This document shows positions 1 to 5,059 of a stretch of 5,059 nt of DNA, one piece after another (the stretch's first letter is position 1; every line of letters starts with the position of its first letter). Under the pieces are notes generated by a model. It ran no database searches. It had not been told where the DNA came from and was given only the letters and a program-made list of their open reading frames with translations. This DNA is from JAWLFI01 sp964627995 (lineage in GTDB: Bacteria > Bacteroidota > Bacteroidia > Chitinophagales > Saprospiraceae). Both the position numbers and the translations under genes were made by a program. The stretch lies in NCBI GenBank assembly GCA_964627995.1, contig CAZVLN010000089.1, positions 1 through 5,059 of the forward strand, read 5' to 3'.

Positions 1-692
1 TCATTGATGATTACGGAGAACGCCAATTTTTGATTACGCAAGCGCAGATCGATGAGACCATAAACTATATTAAAAATAAAGAATATCGAGCTCCGGTGTC
101 CCCCGTTCTGCATTATATATCTGCACACAGTTTGGGAGCATTTCGAGACCGATTGCCACTCACGGGTACTTCTGGCCAGGGAGTGAGTGTTAGTAATCCT
201 CAACAACTAACCATAGATATGGATTTCTGGCCGAATGCCGTTGCTTTTGAGACCTACGATGAACAGGGAGCACTCGCCCACATTGCCATTGCAGGAACGG
301 GTGATCCAAGCTTAGAGTTTTCCCAAATAAAAGCCGATGTAGAAACGGATACGGTATTTGCAGTGGGGTTCGACGGGCAACGCATACAGGTGTATCCCGA
401 AATGACTACGGGAGGTGAAACACTATTGGTCGAGAAACAGGCTATAAAAATATTCCCTAACCCTATCCTCCAGGGCGAGCGTCTGGATATAGATATACCA
501 AGCGGTTCAGGGCTCTATAAAGTGAGTCTACTATCTGCCAGTGGAAGACATATTTTGACCATGGACGGGAATGAGAATGAACTCAAAGATGCCGTGAATA
601 CAGTTATCCATCAACAGCCTGCGGGAATGTATTTAATGCAGATTAGTGACCCGAACCAAAGGGTATATCGAGCTCAAGTGGTTAAACAGTAA
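1..692 (+). CDS. 3' part of a secreted protein with C-terminal T9SS type A sorting domain
   Basis: The reading frame is already open at base 3, and the first ATG-like candidate (a TTG at 30) is only a Leu codon, so the true start lies left of the window; 229 residues are visible. The last ~85 residues have the layout of a T9SS type A sorting domain: KIFPNP (bases 447-464), an alternating hydrophobic strand LYKVSLLSASGR, the PAGMYLMQI strand and a basic end RAQVVKQ. In known systems this domain takes the protein across the outer membrane through the type IX machinery and is removed or anchored at the cell surface. The preceding ~140 visible residues are beta-rich (DMDFWPNAVAFETYDEQG) and may be an Ig-like or accessory domain; I do not recognise a catalytic family, and any enzymatic domain would be upstream. 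No clear terminator follows the stop. Confidence 0.88.
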   Translation, partial: IDDYGERQFLITQAQIDETINYIKNKEYRAPVSPVLHYISAHSLGAFRDRLPLTGTSGQGVSVSNPQQLTIDMDFWPNAVAFETYDEQGALAHIAIAGTGDPSLEFSQIKADVETDTVFAVGFDGQRIQVYPEMTTGGETLLVEKQAIKIFPNPILQGERLDIDIPSGSGLYKVSLLSASGRHILTMDGNENELKDAVNTVIHQQPAGMYLMQISDPNQRVYRAQVVKQ

Positions 693-727
693 CAAATGGT
701 AATACCCTTTTAGACCTAATTTGTTCT

Positions 728-740
728 TCTTACGGTAAGA
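728..740. promoter_or_regulatory. 13-bp perfect palindrome, possible operator
   Basis: TCTTAC-G-GTAAGA is an exact dyad in the 114-base gap between the T9SS gene and the epimerase-like gene. It lacks a following T-run, so it does not look like a terminator, and its half-site length fits a dimeric regulator. No convincing TTG-N19-TAnnTTTG promoter could be placed in this gap, so the link to transcription of the downstream gene is inference. It could also be chance. Confidence 0.25.
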
Positions 741-797
741 CACCCTGTCGGTTTCTAAAAACTTTGCTATTTTACCTATTCATTGTTGACACTAACC

Positions 798-802
798 AGG
801 AG
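798..802 (+). promoter_or_regulatory. Shine-Dalgarno-like AGGAG that sets the start of the epimerase-like gene
   Basis: AGGAG lies four bases before the ATG at 807. It favours this ATG over the in-frame TTG codons at 783 and 786. With the ATG start the nucleotide-binding strand (QTILGAGG) begins at residue 2, as is usual for this fold. The spacing is slightly short, but this is the clearest ribosome binding site in the window. Confidence 0.5.
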
Positions 803-806
803 TTTT

Positions 807-1736
807 ATGCAAACAATATTAGGAGCAGGCGGCGCTATTGGAAAGGAATTGGCCAAAGCACTTACCAACTACACCTCTGATATTCGCTTAGTAAGCCGAA
901 ATCCGGAAAAAATCAATCCGACTGACCAGCTTTTGGCTGCAGATTTGTTGAACCCAGACGAGTTGGATCGAGCCATTCATGGCTCAGCTATTGTTTACGT
1001 TACGGTTGGCTTCCCCTACAGCTACAAGGTCTGGCAAAAAGCCTGGCCTGCATTCGTTTCTCGCTTGATTAAAGCTTGCAAGAAACAAAACTGTAAGTTG
1101 GTCTTTTTTGATAATGTATATATGTATAGCAAGGATCATCTGAATCCGATGACTGAGGACACCCCAATAGATCCTCCCAGCAAAAAAGGGGAGGTTAGAA
1201 AACGGGTAGCCGATATGATTTTGGAGGAGATTAACCGAGGAGATTTAAAGGCATTGATTGCCCGATCAGCAGATTTTTACGGACCATCCATACAGCAGAC
1301 GAGTATTCTTACAGAAACTGTTTTTAAGCCTTTGCATGAGGGAAAAACAGCTAATTGGTTAGCTAACGACCAATGTAAACACAGCTTTACATTTACCCCG
1401 GATGCCGGGAAGGCTACCGCTTTATTAGGTAATACGGACAGCGCGTACGGTCAGGTTTGGCATCTGCCCACCGCTCCAAACCCCTTAACGGGAAAAGAAT
1501 GGGTGGAAGCTATTGCTAGCAAAATGGACGTTGAGCCAAAATATCGAGTTGTTGCTCCAATTGTCGTTAAAGTCATGGGATGGTTTATGCCAATTATGAA
1601 AGAATCCGTTGAGATGTTGTATCAATACGACAGAGACTATGTCTTTGATTCGGGAAAATTTGAAAACACATTTGACATCCGTCCGACTCCTTATAAAGAA
1701 GGGATAGAGCAGATCGTAGCCTCTGATTACTCTTAA
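807..1736 (+). CDS. NAD(P)-dependent epimerase/dehydratase-like protein (extended SDR fold)
   Basis: A 309-residue cytoplasmic Rossmann protein of normal length for the extended SDR (NAD-dependent epimerase/dehydratase) family. The dinucleotide loop GAGGAIG is at residues 6-12. S30-R31 at the end of the second strand suggests NADP(H) preference, and A45-D46 fits the adenine-contacting Asp. A family-like segment ARSADFYGP is at 152-160, and the C-terminal part (EWVEAIASKM onward) forms the substrate domain. In typical members an active-site YxxxK follows a P-x-S/T segment; here the equivalent stretch reads PPSKKGEVRK (123-132), so Tyr appears to be Lys and the catalytic Lys appears to be Arg. 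Either Y105/Y107 in VYMYSK take part or the protein is not a classical dehydrogenase. The substrate cannot be named. The start is the ATG after AGGAG. The gene stands alone and ends at a shared terminator. Confidence 0.88.
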   Translation: MQTILGAGGAIGKELAKALTNYTSDIRLVSRNPEKINPTDQLLAADLLNPDELDRAIHGSAIVYVTVGFPYSYKVWQKAWPAFVSRLIKACKKQNCKLVFFDNVYMYSKDHLNPMTEDTPIDPPSKKGEVRKRVADMILEEINRGDLKALIARSADFYGPSIQQTSILTETVFKPLHEGKTANWLANDQCKHSFTFTPDAGKATALLGNTDSAYGQVWHLPTAPNPLTGKEWVEAIASKMDVEPKYRVVAPIVVKVMGWFMPIMKESVEMLYQYDRDYVFDSGKFENTFDIRPTPYKEGIEQIVASDYS

Positions 1737-1761
1737 AGATTCTTTTTTTGAGGCAGCCATA

Positions 1762-1799
1762 AAAAAAGCTAAGCCCTGAAATCCGAGCTTAGCTTTTTT
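1762..1799. terminator. Bidirectional rho-independent terminator between convergent genes
   Basis: A 13-bp perfect stem (arms 1762-1774 and 1787-1799, core GCTAAGC/GCTTAGC) encloses a 12-base loop. The right arm ends in TTTTTT for the + strand gene, and the left arm begins with an A-run that reads as U-tract on the - strand. It lies 25 bases past the epimerase-like stop and 22 bases past the FAS1 stop, so it can end both transcripts. Confidence 0.9.
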
Positions 1800-1821
1800 A
1801 AAAAGTATATTGATCAAAAAA

Positions 1822-2784
1822 TTAAGGTAAAAGTACCGTATCAATCACGTGTACTACACCATTTGATCCTTGTACATCGGGTACAATAACAGTTGCAGAA
1901 CTGCTTCCACCAGCGATAACTACATCGTCACCAGACAAGTCTACAGTCAAAGATTCTCCTGCTAATGTAGGAACGGCCATATTATCCATAAGATCTGTAG
2001 ACCGAACGTTTCCTGCTGAAGATACGTGATACGAAAGAACGGTTTCTAATGTTGCTACTGGAATATCAGCTAATTCGTTCCAGTTATCATTGCTGTCTAA
2101 AAGCGCCTGAAACGCAGCATTAGAAGGTGCAAAGACTGTAAAAGGACCATCTCCATTCAAAGCCGCTACAAAATCAGTAGTTAGGTCTGCTCGTGTTAGT
2201 GCTGCCACTAAACTTGATAGAGCCGGGTTACTTGTAGCAAATGTAACTACATTAGGAATACCAATCACAGCATCCACTCCGTGAATCACGCCATTAGAAA
2301 CGTCCACGTCAGGTACTACAACTGAAGGACCTCCGTTAAGCGTTACTCCATCGTCAAGATTGACGTATAGAGAGGTCTGAGCACCGCCGAAAGATGTTTC
2401 GCTCAATGTAGTGTAATATGCATCCTGCAATTCAGATGACGTTATACCATCGCCAGCGATTACATGATTCGTCAAAACGGCAGATAAGGTGGCTGTCGGA
2501 ATATCGCTTAATTCATTCCAATCGTCATTGCTGTCTAATAGTGCTTGAAATGCTGCATTATCCGGTGCAAAAACAGTGAATGGTCCCTCTCCGCTCAATG
2601 CGCCATCCAGTCCTGCCGCTTGTACAGCAGCTGCCAGGGTAGTGTAGTCGTCACTGTTCTGTGCAAACTCGACGATGTTTTGTGGATCCATATCCATATC
2701 GTCGTCGTCATCTCCGCAAGAAGTTAAGGTGATTAAAGACCCGAATAGCAACAAACTGCTAATCCAAATAAGTGAATGTTTCAT
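1822..2784 (-). CDS. Surface lipoprotein with two fasciclin (FAS1) domains
   Basis: 320 residues from the ATG at 2784. A TTG at 2823 and an ATG at 2817-2815 lie further upstream in frame, but they would put a non-signal extension before the signal peptide. Residues 1-22 are a lipoprotein signal peptide (MKHS, a hydrophobic core, then lipobox LTSC), with Cys23 as the lipidation site. CGDDDDD follows; an acidic run at this place is known in Bacteroidota as a lipoprotein surface-export signal. FAS1 domain 1 is about residues 36-176 and domain 2 about 179-319. Each has the H1 block GPFTVFAP (67-74, 213-220), an H2-type block around LTNHV or LSYHV, and a closing GVIHGVDAVI or GVVHVIDTVL. FAS1 domains mediate adhesion and matrix contact in other organisms; the partner here is unknown. 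Transcription ends at the shared hairpin. The HxlR gene is upstream in the same direction, 171 bases away. Confidence 0.93.
   Translation of the reverse strand: MKHSLIWISSLLLFGSLITLTSCGDDDDDMDMDPQNIVEFAQNSDDYTTLAAAVQAAGLDGALSGEGPFTVFAPDNAAFQALLDSNDDWNELSDIPTATLSAVLTNHVIAGDGITSSELQDAYYTTLSETSFGGAQTSLYVNLDDGVTLNGGPSVVVPDVDVSNGVIHGVDAVIGIPNVVTFATSNPALSSLVAALTRADLTTDFVAALNGDGPFTVFAPSNAAFQALLDSNDNWNELADIPVATLETVLSYHVSSAGNVRSTDLMDNMAVPTLAGESLTVDLSGDDVVIAGGSSSATVIVPDVQGSNGVVHVIDTVLLP
1828..2679 (-). repeat. Tandem FAS1 domain duplication, 438-bp period
   Basis: The two FAS1 units align without a gap at an offset of 146 codons. The best conserved block is LLDSNDDWNELSDIP (residues 82-96) against LLDSNDNWNELADIP (228-242). 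The DNA is also still similar there: bases 2531-2574 match 2093-2136 with scattered, mainly silent, changes. This fits an old internal duplication still under protein-level selection, although recombination between the copies is possible. Confidence 0.75.
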
Positions 2785-2803
2785 AAAAAGTTTTTTGTTA
2801 GTT

Positions 2804-2833
2804 AATACGTAGTTCATACGCAAGACGAAGCAA
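2804..2833 (-). promoter_or_regulatory. Candidate promoter of the FAS1 lipoprotein gene
   Basis: On the - strand TTG (2833-2831), a 19-base spacer and TACGTATT (2811-2804) resemble the Bacteroidota pattern TTG-N19-TAnnTTTG, with two mismatches in the -7 box. Transcription would start about 15-20 bases before the ATG. A rival with the same spacing is TTG 2934-2932 with TACAATTT 2912-2905, but it overlaps the probable HxlR terminator and would leave a leader over 100 bases long. Confidence 0.25.
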
Positions 2834-2911
2834 CTTGTTCATGACGTTGGCTACATCGACGATGATAAGACGCAAAATGTTTACGGCTTGACAAAAGTGT
2901 CTTAAAATTGT

Positions 2912-2936
2912 AAAAAAGTTGGAGGTTTTACCAACC
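2912..2936 (-). terminator. Short rho-independent terminator after the HxlR gene
   Basis: Read on the - strand, GTTGG (2935-2931), an 8-base loop and CCAAC (2922-2918) form a 5-bp stem, extendable by one G-U pair at 2936/2917, followed directly by TTTTTT (2917-2912). It lies about 20 bases after the HxlR stop. The stem is short, so termination may be partial and some read-through into the FAS1 gene is possible. Confidence 0.42.
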
Positions 2937-2955
2937 ATTTAAAAACAGACAAAAA

Positions 2956-3309
2956 TTAGCCTTGCTTTAGGTATCCCTGAGCGAAATTTACCATTTCGTC
3001 AATTACAGGCTTTACCAACTCCCCACGCTTGTCTAAACTATACTCAACAAATGGGGCGGACGACTTATGCTCTTTCCGAGAGACTAAACCGCTTTCAGTC
3101 AAAATAGCGAGTTCGTGTGTAAGCATTTTATCACTAATCTCTGGAATTAGCCTTTTCAACTCGCTAAAACGGTGCGGGCCATTTTGGAGTTGGTGAATTA
3201 TAAGTAATTTCCATTTCCCTCCAATCAACTCTAAAGTAGTTCTTATCGGGCATCTCGCCGTAATTCGAATGGGGCTGGGGTCTTGATTAGGATTAGGAAT
3301 GGTAGACAT
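2956..3309 (-). CDS. HxlR/DUF24 family winged-helix transcriptional regulator
   Basis: 117 residues, the usual length of this family. After a polar Pro-rich N-terminus comes RCPIRTTLELIGGKWK (19-34), the family signature with the near-invariant Cys (C20) and GGKW. A winged helix-turn-helix follows: RFSELKRLIPEIS with the recognition helix about 58-72 (ISDKMLTHELAILTE), a wing at about 75-92 ending EYSLDKRG, and a C-terminal dimerisation helix (97-115). In characterised DUF24 members the N-terminal Cys senses quinones, aldehydes or disulfide stress, and the protein represses a nearby reductase gene. Here the gene is divergent from a small NAD(P)-binding reductase, 84 bases apart, which makes that gene the likely target along with its own promoter. 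The ligand cannot be read from the sequence. C20 is the only cysteine, so intersubunit disulfide or thiol modification would be the possible sensing chemistry. Confidence 0.93.
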   Translation of the reverse strand: MSTIPNPNQDPSPIRITARCPIRTTLELIGGKWKLLIIHQLQNGPHRFSELKRLIPEISDKMLTHELAILTESGLVSRKEHKSSAPFVEYSLDKRGELVKPVIDEMVNFAQGYLKQG

Positions 3310-3393
3310 ACTTACAAAAAGGTTAGTTTTAAAACGAAGCTCTGCTGGTCAAGTTATAAATATATTGGTTTTATATTAAATCTAAGCTTTGCT
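3310..3393. promoter_or_regulatory. Divergent promoter/operator region between HxlR and the reductase
   Basis: This 84-base AT-rich gap must hold both promoters. An overlapping block offers TATATTGG (3361-3368) for the + gene and TATATTTA (3364-3357) for the - gene, each one mismatch from TAnnTTTG; neither has a good -33 TTG at the right distance. Dyads that could bind the HxlR dimer are ACTTAC-N6-GTTAGT (3310-3327, five of six positions symmetric) directly before the HxlR start, and the perfect GTTTTAAAAC (3326-3335). The dyads and promoter boxes are visible; their use by HxlR is inference from the usual local autoregulation in this family. Confidence 0.4.
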
Positions 3394-4035
3394 ATGAAAC
3401 ACAATAAAATTGCATTATTCGGCGGCTCGGGCCTTACGGGGCAACACGTTCTAAGTCTGGCTTTAGACCAGGGATTTGAAGTAAAAGCATTGGCTCGAAC
3501 ACCAAGAAAAATATCCCAAAGCCATCCAAATCTTGAGGTTGTGCAGGGAGACGTGCTCCATGCTGAGGACGTTTTAAGGTCAATCGAAGGTACAGATGCC
3601 GTTGTCAGTTTGTTTGGGCATGTTAAGGACTCACCGAAGTGGTTACAAACTCGGGGGACTAAAAATATAATTCAGGCCATGCAAGATGAAAATATAAAAA
3701 AGATCATCTCTCTTTCGGGGGGTGGGTTACCTTTTCCGGAGAAAGATCAACCTAAGTTTATGGACAAGGCGATTCGCTTCATCATGAAAATAGCTGTTCC
3801 AAAAGTATTGAATGACGCCATTGAACATGCAGAGGTTCTAAAACAGAGTGGTTTGGACTGGATAATCGTTCGCGCACCTCGACTTACTGAAGAGTCCAAA
3901 AAAGGAGAATATCGAGTGGGTTGGGTAGGTGTCAACGCAAGCACTAAAATTGGCAGAGCCGATTTAGCCCCTTTCATTGTAGATCAAATCAATGACGAAA
4001 AATATATTCATCAAATGCCCTTCGTGAGTTATTAA
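3394..4035 (+). CDS. Small NAD(P)-binding reductase, atypical SDR (NAD(P)H-binding/NmrA-like) family
   Basis: 213 residues from the ATG at 3394. In-frame codons further upstream would run into the divergent HxlR gene and put an unrelated tail before the first beta strand. KIALFGGSGLTG (5-16) is the beta1-loop with G10, G13 and G16. ARTPRK (34-39) after the second strand gives basic residues that favour NADP(H). QGD (51-53), the SLSGGG strand end (106-111), DWIIVRAPRLT (155-165) and IGRADLAPFI (186-195) are all typical of the PF13460-type family related to biliverdin reductase B and YwnB-like proteins. There is no YxxxK active site, as is normal for this subgroup. It is cytoplasmic, with no signal or membrane segment. 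Adjacency to an HxlR regulator suggests an inducible quinone, flavin or aldehyde reductase, but the substrate is unknown. Its stop overlaps that of the next gene. Confidence 0.9.
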   Translation: MKHNKIALFGGSGLTGQHVLSLALDQGFEVKALARTPRKISQSHPNLEVVQGDVLHAEDVLRSIEGTDAVVSLFGHVKDSPKWLQTRGTKNIIQAMQDENIKKIISLSGGGLPFPEKDQPKFMDKAIRFIMKIAVPKVLNDAIEHAEVLKQSGLDWIIVRAPRLTEESKKGEYRVGWVGVNASTKIGRADLAPFIVDQINDEKYIHQMPFVSY

Positions 4036-4913
4036 GTCCGTTGGAAGAGTTTTCGATGTTTTCTTATAAATGCACGAAATGAAGTGGCCGGCCGACCCGT
4101 AATGGTTTCGACAAAATTTGTCATCTCCGGCGTGGCGGAAAACCGAGGGAGATAGTGCAACATGATCAAAACAAAAATGTATCCCGTGGAAAGCCCTTTC
4201 TTACGTTCAGTGACGAAAAAAGAGAGCAGATTGGGGCTAGTATACGTGACGGGAAGCCGGGTCTCTTCCGCGATGATGGCCGTCATCTCTTCAAAGCTAA
4301 GTTGTTCCTGATTAGTAAGTGCGTATGCTTTTCCGGCATGAGGAATGGGATTCTTAAGAATATCTGCTGCTACTTCCCCTACATCCGCCACATCAATCAA
4401 TGTAAATTTAGCATTACCTGCTGGTAAATAGACTCGATGGTGTTCCACGATATCCTCTAAAAGGGTGGTAGTGAAATTCTGCATAAAATAGGCGGGGCGG
4501 ATAAAAGTATACGGTATCCCGCTGTCTTTAATTCGCTTTTCGATTTTATGGTGAGGAATCACTGAGCTCTTCTCAGCTCCTTGTACTGACAGAAATACGA
4601 TGTGTTGTACTCTATTCTTTTTTGCACTAGCGATTAGCGGTTCAAAATACCGTGCTATGTCTGTCAACCGAGGTGGGCGAAGTAAAAATAAAATGTCGCA
4701 GTTATTAAGAGCTGTATCAACAGAATGGTCGTCGCCAAATTCAAATTGGATGGTTGGGAATCCTTGCAGCTTATCATTCTTTGTAGACCGAACACCCGCC
4801 AAAACTTCTATATCGTTTGACTGCCCTGAAAAAGCCTGTAAAACGGCTTGTCCTACATTTCCTGTGGCTCCGGTGATGAGAATTCTAGGCATTTTGGGAG
4901 TTTTACCGGACAT
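4032..4913 (-). CDS. NmrA/QorB-like NAD(P)-binding protein (putative NAD(P)H:quinone oxidoreductase)
   Basis: 293 residues from the ATG at 4913; an alternative ATG at 4892 (residue 8, MPRILITG) would begin right at the first beta strand, and both are compatible with the promoter upstream. TGATGNVG (14-21) is the dinucleotide loop and GVRST (40-44) supplies the Arg near the cofactor phosphate. FLLRPPRL (76-83), HIVFLSVQGAE (104-114), HHKIEKRIKDSGIPYTFIRP (121-140) and FTLIDVADVGEVAADIL (170-186) are all characteristic of the NmrA/QorB (YtfG) group. The C-terminal GRPATSFRAFIRKH (273-286) matches the family's usual end. Members reduce quinones or act as redox-sensing regulators; these roles cannot be separated here. 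It lies tail to tail with the small reductase, and with the HxlR gene two genes away the context supports electrophile or quinone handling. Confidence 0.9.
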   Translation of the reverse strand: MSGKTPKMPRILITGATGNVGQAVLQAFSGQSNDIEVLAGVRSTKNDKLQGFPTIQFEFGDDHSVDTALNNCDILFLLRPPRLTDIARYFEPLIASAKKNRVQHIVFLSVQGAEKSSVIPHHKIEKRIKDSGIPYTFIRPAYFMQNFTTTLLEDIVEHHRVYLPAGNAKFTLIDVADVGEVAADILKNPIPHAGKAYALTNQEQLSFEEMTAIIAEETRLPVTYTSPNLLSFFVTERKKGLSTGYIFVLIMLHYLPRFSATPEMTNFVETITGRPATSFRAFIRKHRKLFQRT

Positions 4914-4935
4914 GATGAATCTGAAGCTGCTTAGC

Positions 4936-4943
4936 CAAATATA
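4936..4943 (-). promoter_or_regulatory. Bacteroidota -7 element of the NmrA/QorB-like gene
   Basis: TATATTTG on the - strand is a perfect match to TAnnTTTG. The expected transcription start is near 4929, giving a leader of about 16 bases to the ATG at 4913 or about 37 to the ATG at 4892. The -33 element is weak: only TTTC at 4969-4966, at somewhat long spacing. No Shine-Dalgarno sequence precedes either ATG, as is common in this phylum. Confidence 0.5.
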
Positions 4944-4963
4944 AATAATTTCTCTGCGCTAAA

Positions 4964-5032
4964 ATGAAATATGAAAACGACGATTTATTTCTAAAAGCCC
5001 AGTTAGAATCGGCTGAGTATGTTCGTCACTGA
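4964..5032 (+). CDS. Doubtful 22-codon ORF at the right edge
   Basis: ATG at 4964 opens a 22-codon frame starting MKYENDDLFLKAQL and ending VRH before TGA at 5030. It diverges from the NmrA/QorB-like gene and has a plausible soluble, charged composition. It could be a genuine small protein, chance, or the start of a longer gene: after a one-base slip near 5026 the reading stays open to the window end (SLNNYNAPQ). No recognised family, no clear ribosome site. The rest of 5033-5059 shows only a CCCCCC run at 5045-5050. Confidence 0.15.
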   Translation: MKYENDDLFLKAQLESAEYVRH

Positions 5033-5059
5033 ATAATTATAATGCCCCCCAAACAAATT

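Noticed and set aside
759..775. Possible -7 elements AAACTTTG and TATTTTAC before the epimerase-like gene
   Set aside because: Neither is a good TAnnTTTG match with a TTG about 19 bases upstream.
1485..1844. 119-codon frame on the - strand across the end of the epimerase-like gene and the terminator
   Set aside because: It crosses the strong hairpin terminator and lies antisense to a clear gene; no domain or signal is recognisable.
2545..2727. 60-codon + strand frame inside the FAS1 gene
   Set aside because: Antisense to the well-supported signal peptide and first FAS1 domain; Cys-rich low-complexity translation typical of a shadow.
2854..2864. CATCG-A-CGATG palindrome in the gap between the HxlR and FAS1 genes
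   Set aside because: A short dyad of this size is expected by chance and is not placed near the favoured promoter boxes.
3283..3393. N-terminal extension of the small reductase by 37 codons
   Set aside because: It would overlap the start of the divergent HxlR gene and precede the normal first beta strand with an unrelated sequence.
3747..3977. 76-codon - strand frame inside the small reductase
   Set aside because: Antisense shadow without a recognisable fold.
4155..4427. 90-codon + strand frame opposite the NmrA/QorB-like gene
   Set aside because: Antisense to conserved NmrA motifs; the translation has no family features.
4600..4944. 114-codon + strand frame opposite the NmrA/QorB-like gene and its promoter
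   Set aside because: Antisense to the nucleotide-binding region and to a perfect -7 element; the hydrophobic start resembles a signal peptide only by chance.
5003..5059. - strand frame open from the right edge to TAA at 5003 (18 codons, ending ILSRF), possible 3' end of a neighbouring gene
   Set aside because: Too short to judge, and it competes with an equally weak + strand frame; no motif seen.

Overview
The window looks like chromosomal DNA of a member of the Bacteroidota. Three things support this: a C-terminal type IX secretion (T9SS) sorting domain on the first protein, a lipoprotein whose lipidated Cys is followed by an acidic run (the surface-export signal typical of this phylum), and a perfect TAnnTTTG -7 promoter element. 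Base composition is moderate and leaders are AT-rich with few Shine-Dalgarno sequences. Genus cannot be judged from the sequence.

Layout, left to right: (1) the 3' part of a secreted T9SS cargo protein (+), cut by the left edge; (2) an extended-SDR/NAD-dependent epimerase-like protein (+) with the usual catalytic Tyr/Lys apparently replaced; (3) a strong hairpin terminator shared by two convergent genes; (4) a two-domain fasciclin (FAS1) surface lipoprotein (-); (5) an HxlR/DUF24 family regulator (-), upstream of and co-directional with the FAS1 gene but probably separated from it by a short terminator; (6) divergent from the regulator, a small NAD(P)-binding reductase of the atypical SDR/NmrA type (+); (7) convergent with it and sharing its stop-codon bases, an NmrA/QorB-like NAD(P)-binding protein (-); (8) a short right-edge stretch with no secure gene.

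Functionally the window divides into cell-surface proteins (T9SS cargo, FAS1 lipoprotein) and a redox set: an HxlR regulator with a conserved N-terminal Cys next to two NmrA-type NAD(P)-binding proteins. HxlR regulators often control a neighbouring quinone or electrophile reductase (E. coli ytfG/qorB beside ytfH is a known example), so a small quinone/aldehyde-stress module is the most economical reading. No phage, IS element, CRISPR, tRNA or rRNA was seen, and no gene-free stretch exceeds 300 bases. I see no clearly new system. The most unusual points are the catalytic-residue loss in the epimerase-like protein, the TTAA stop-codon overlap, and a CTAA element recurring upstream of all five complete genes.
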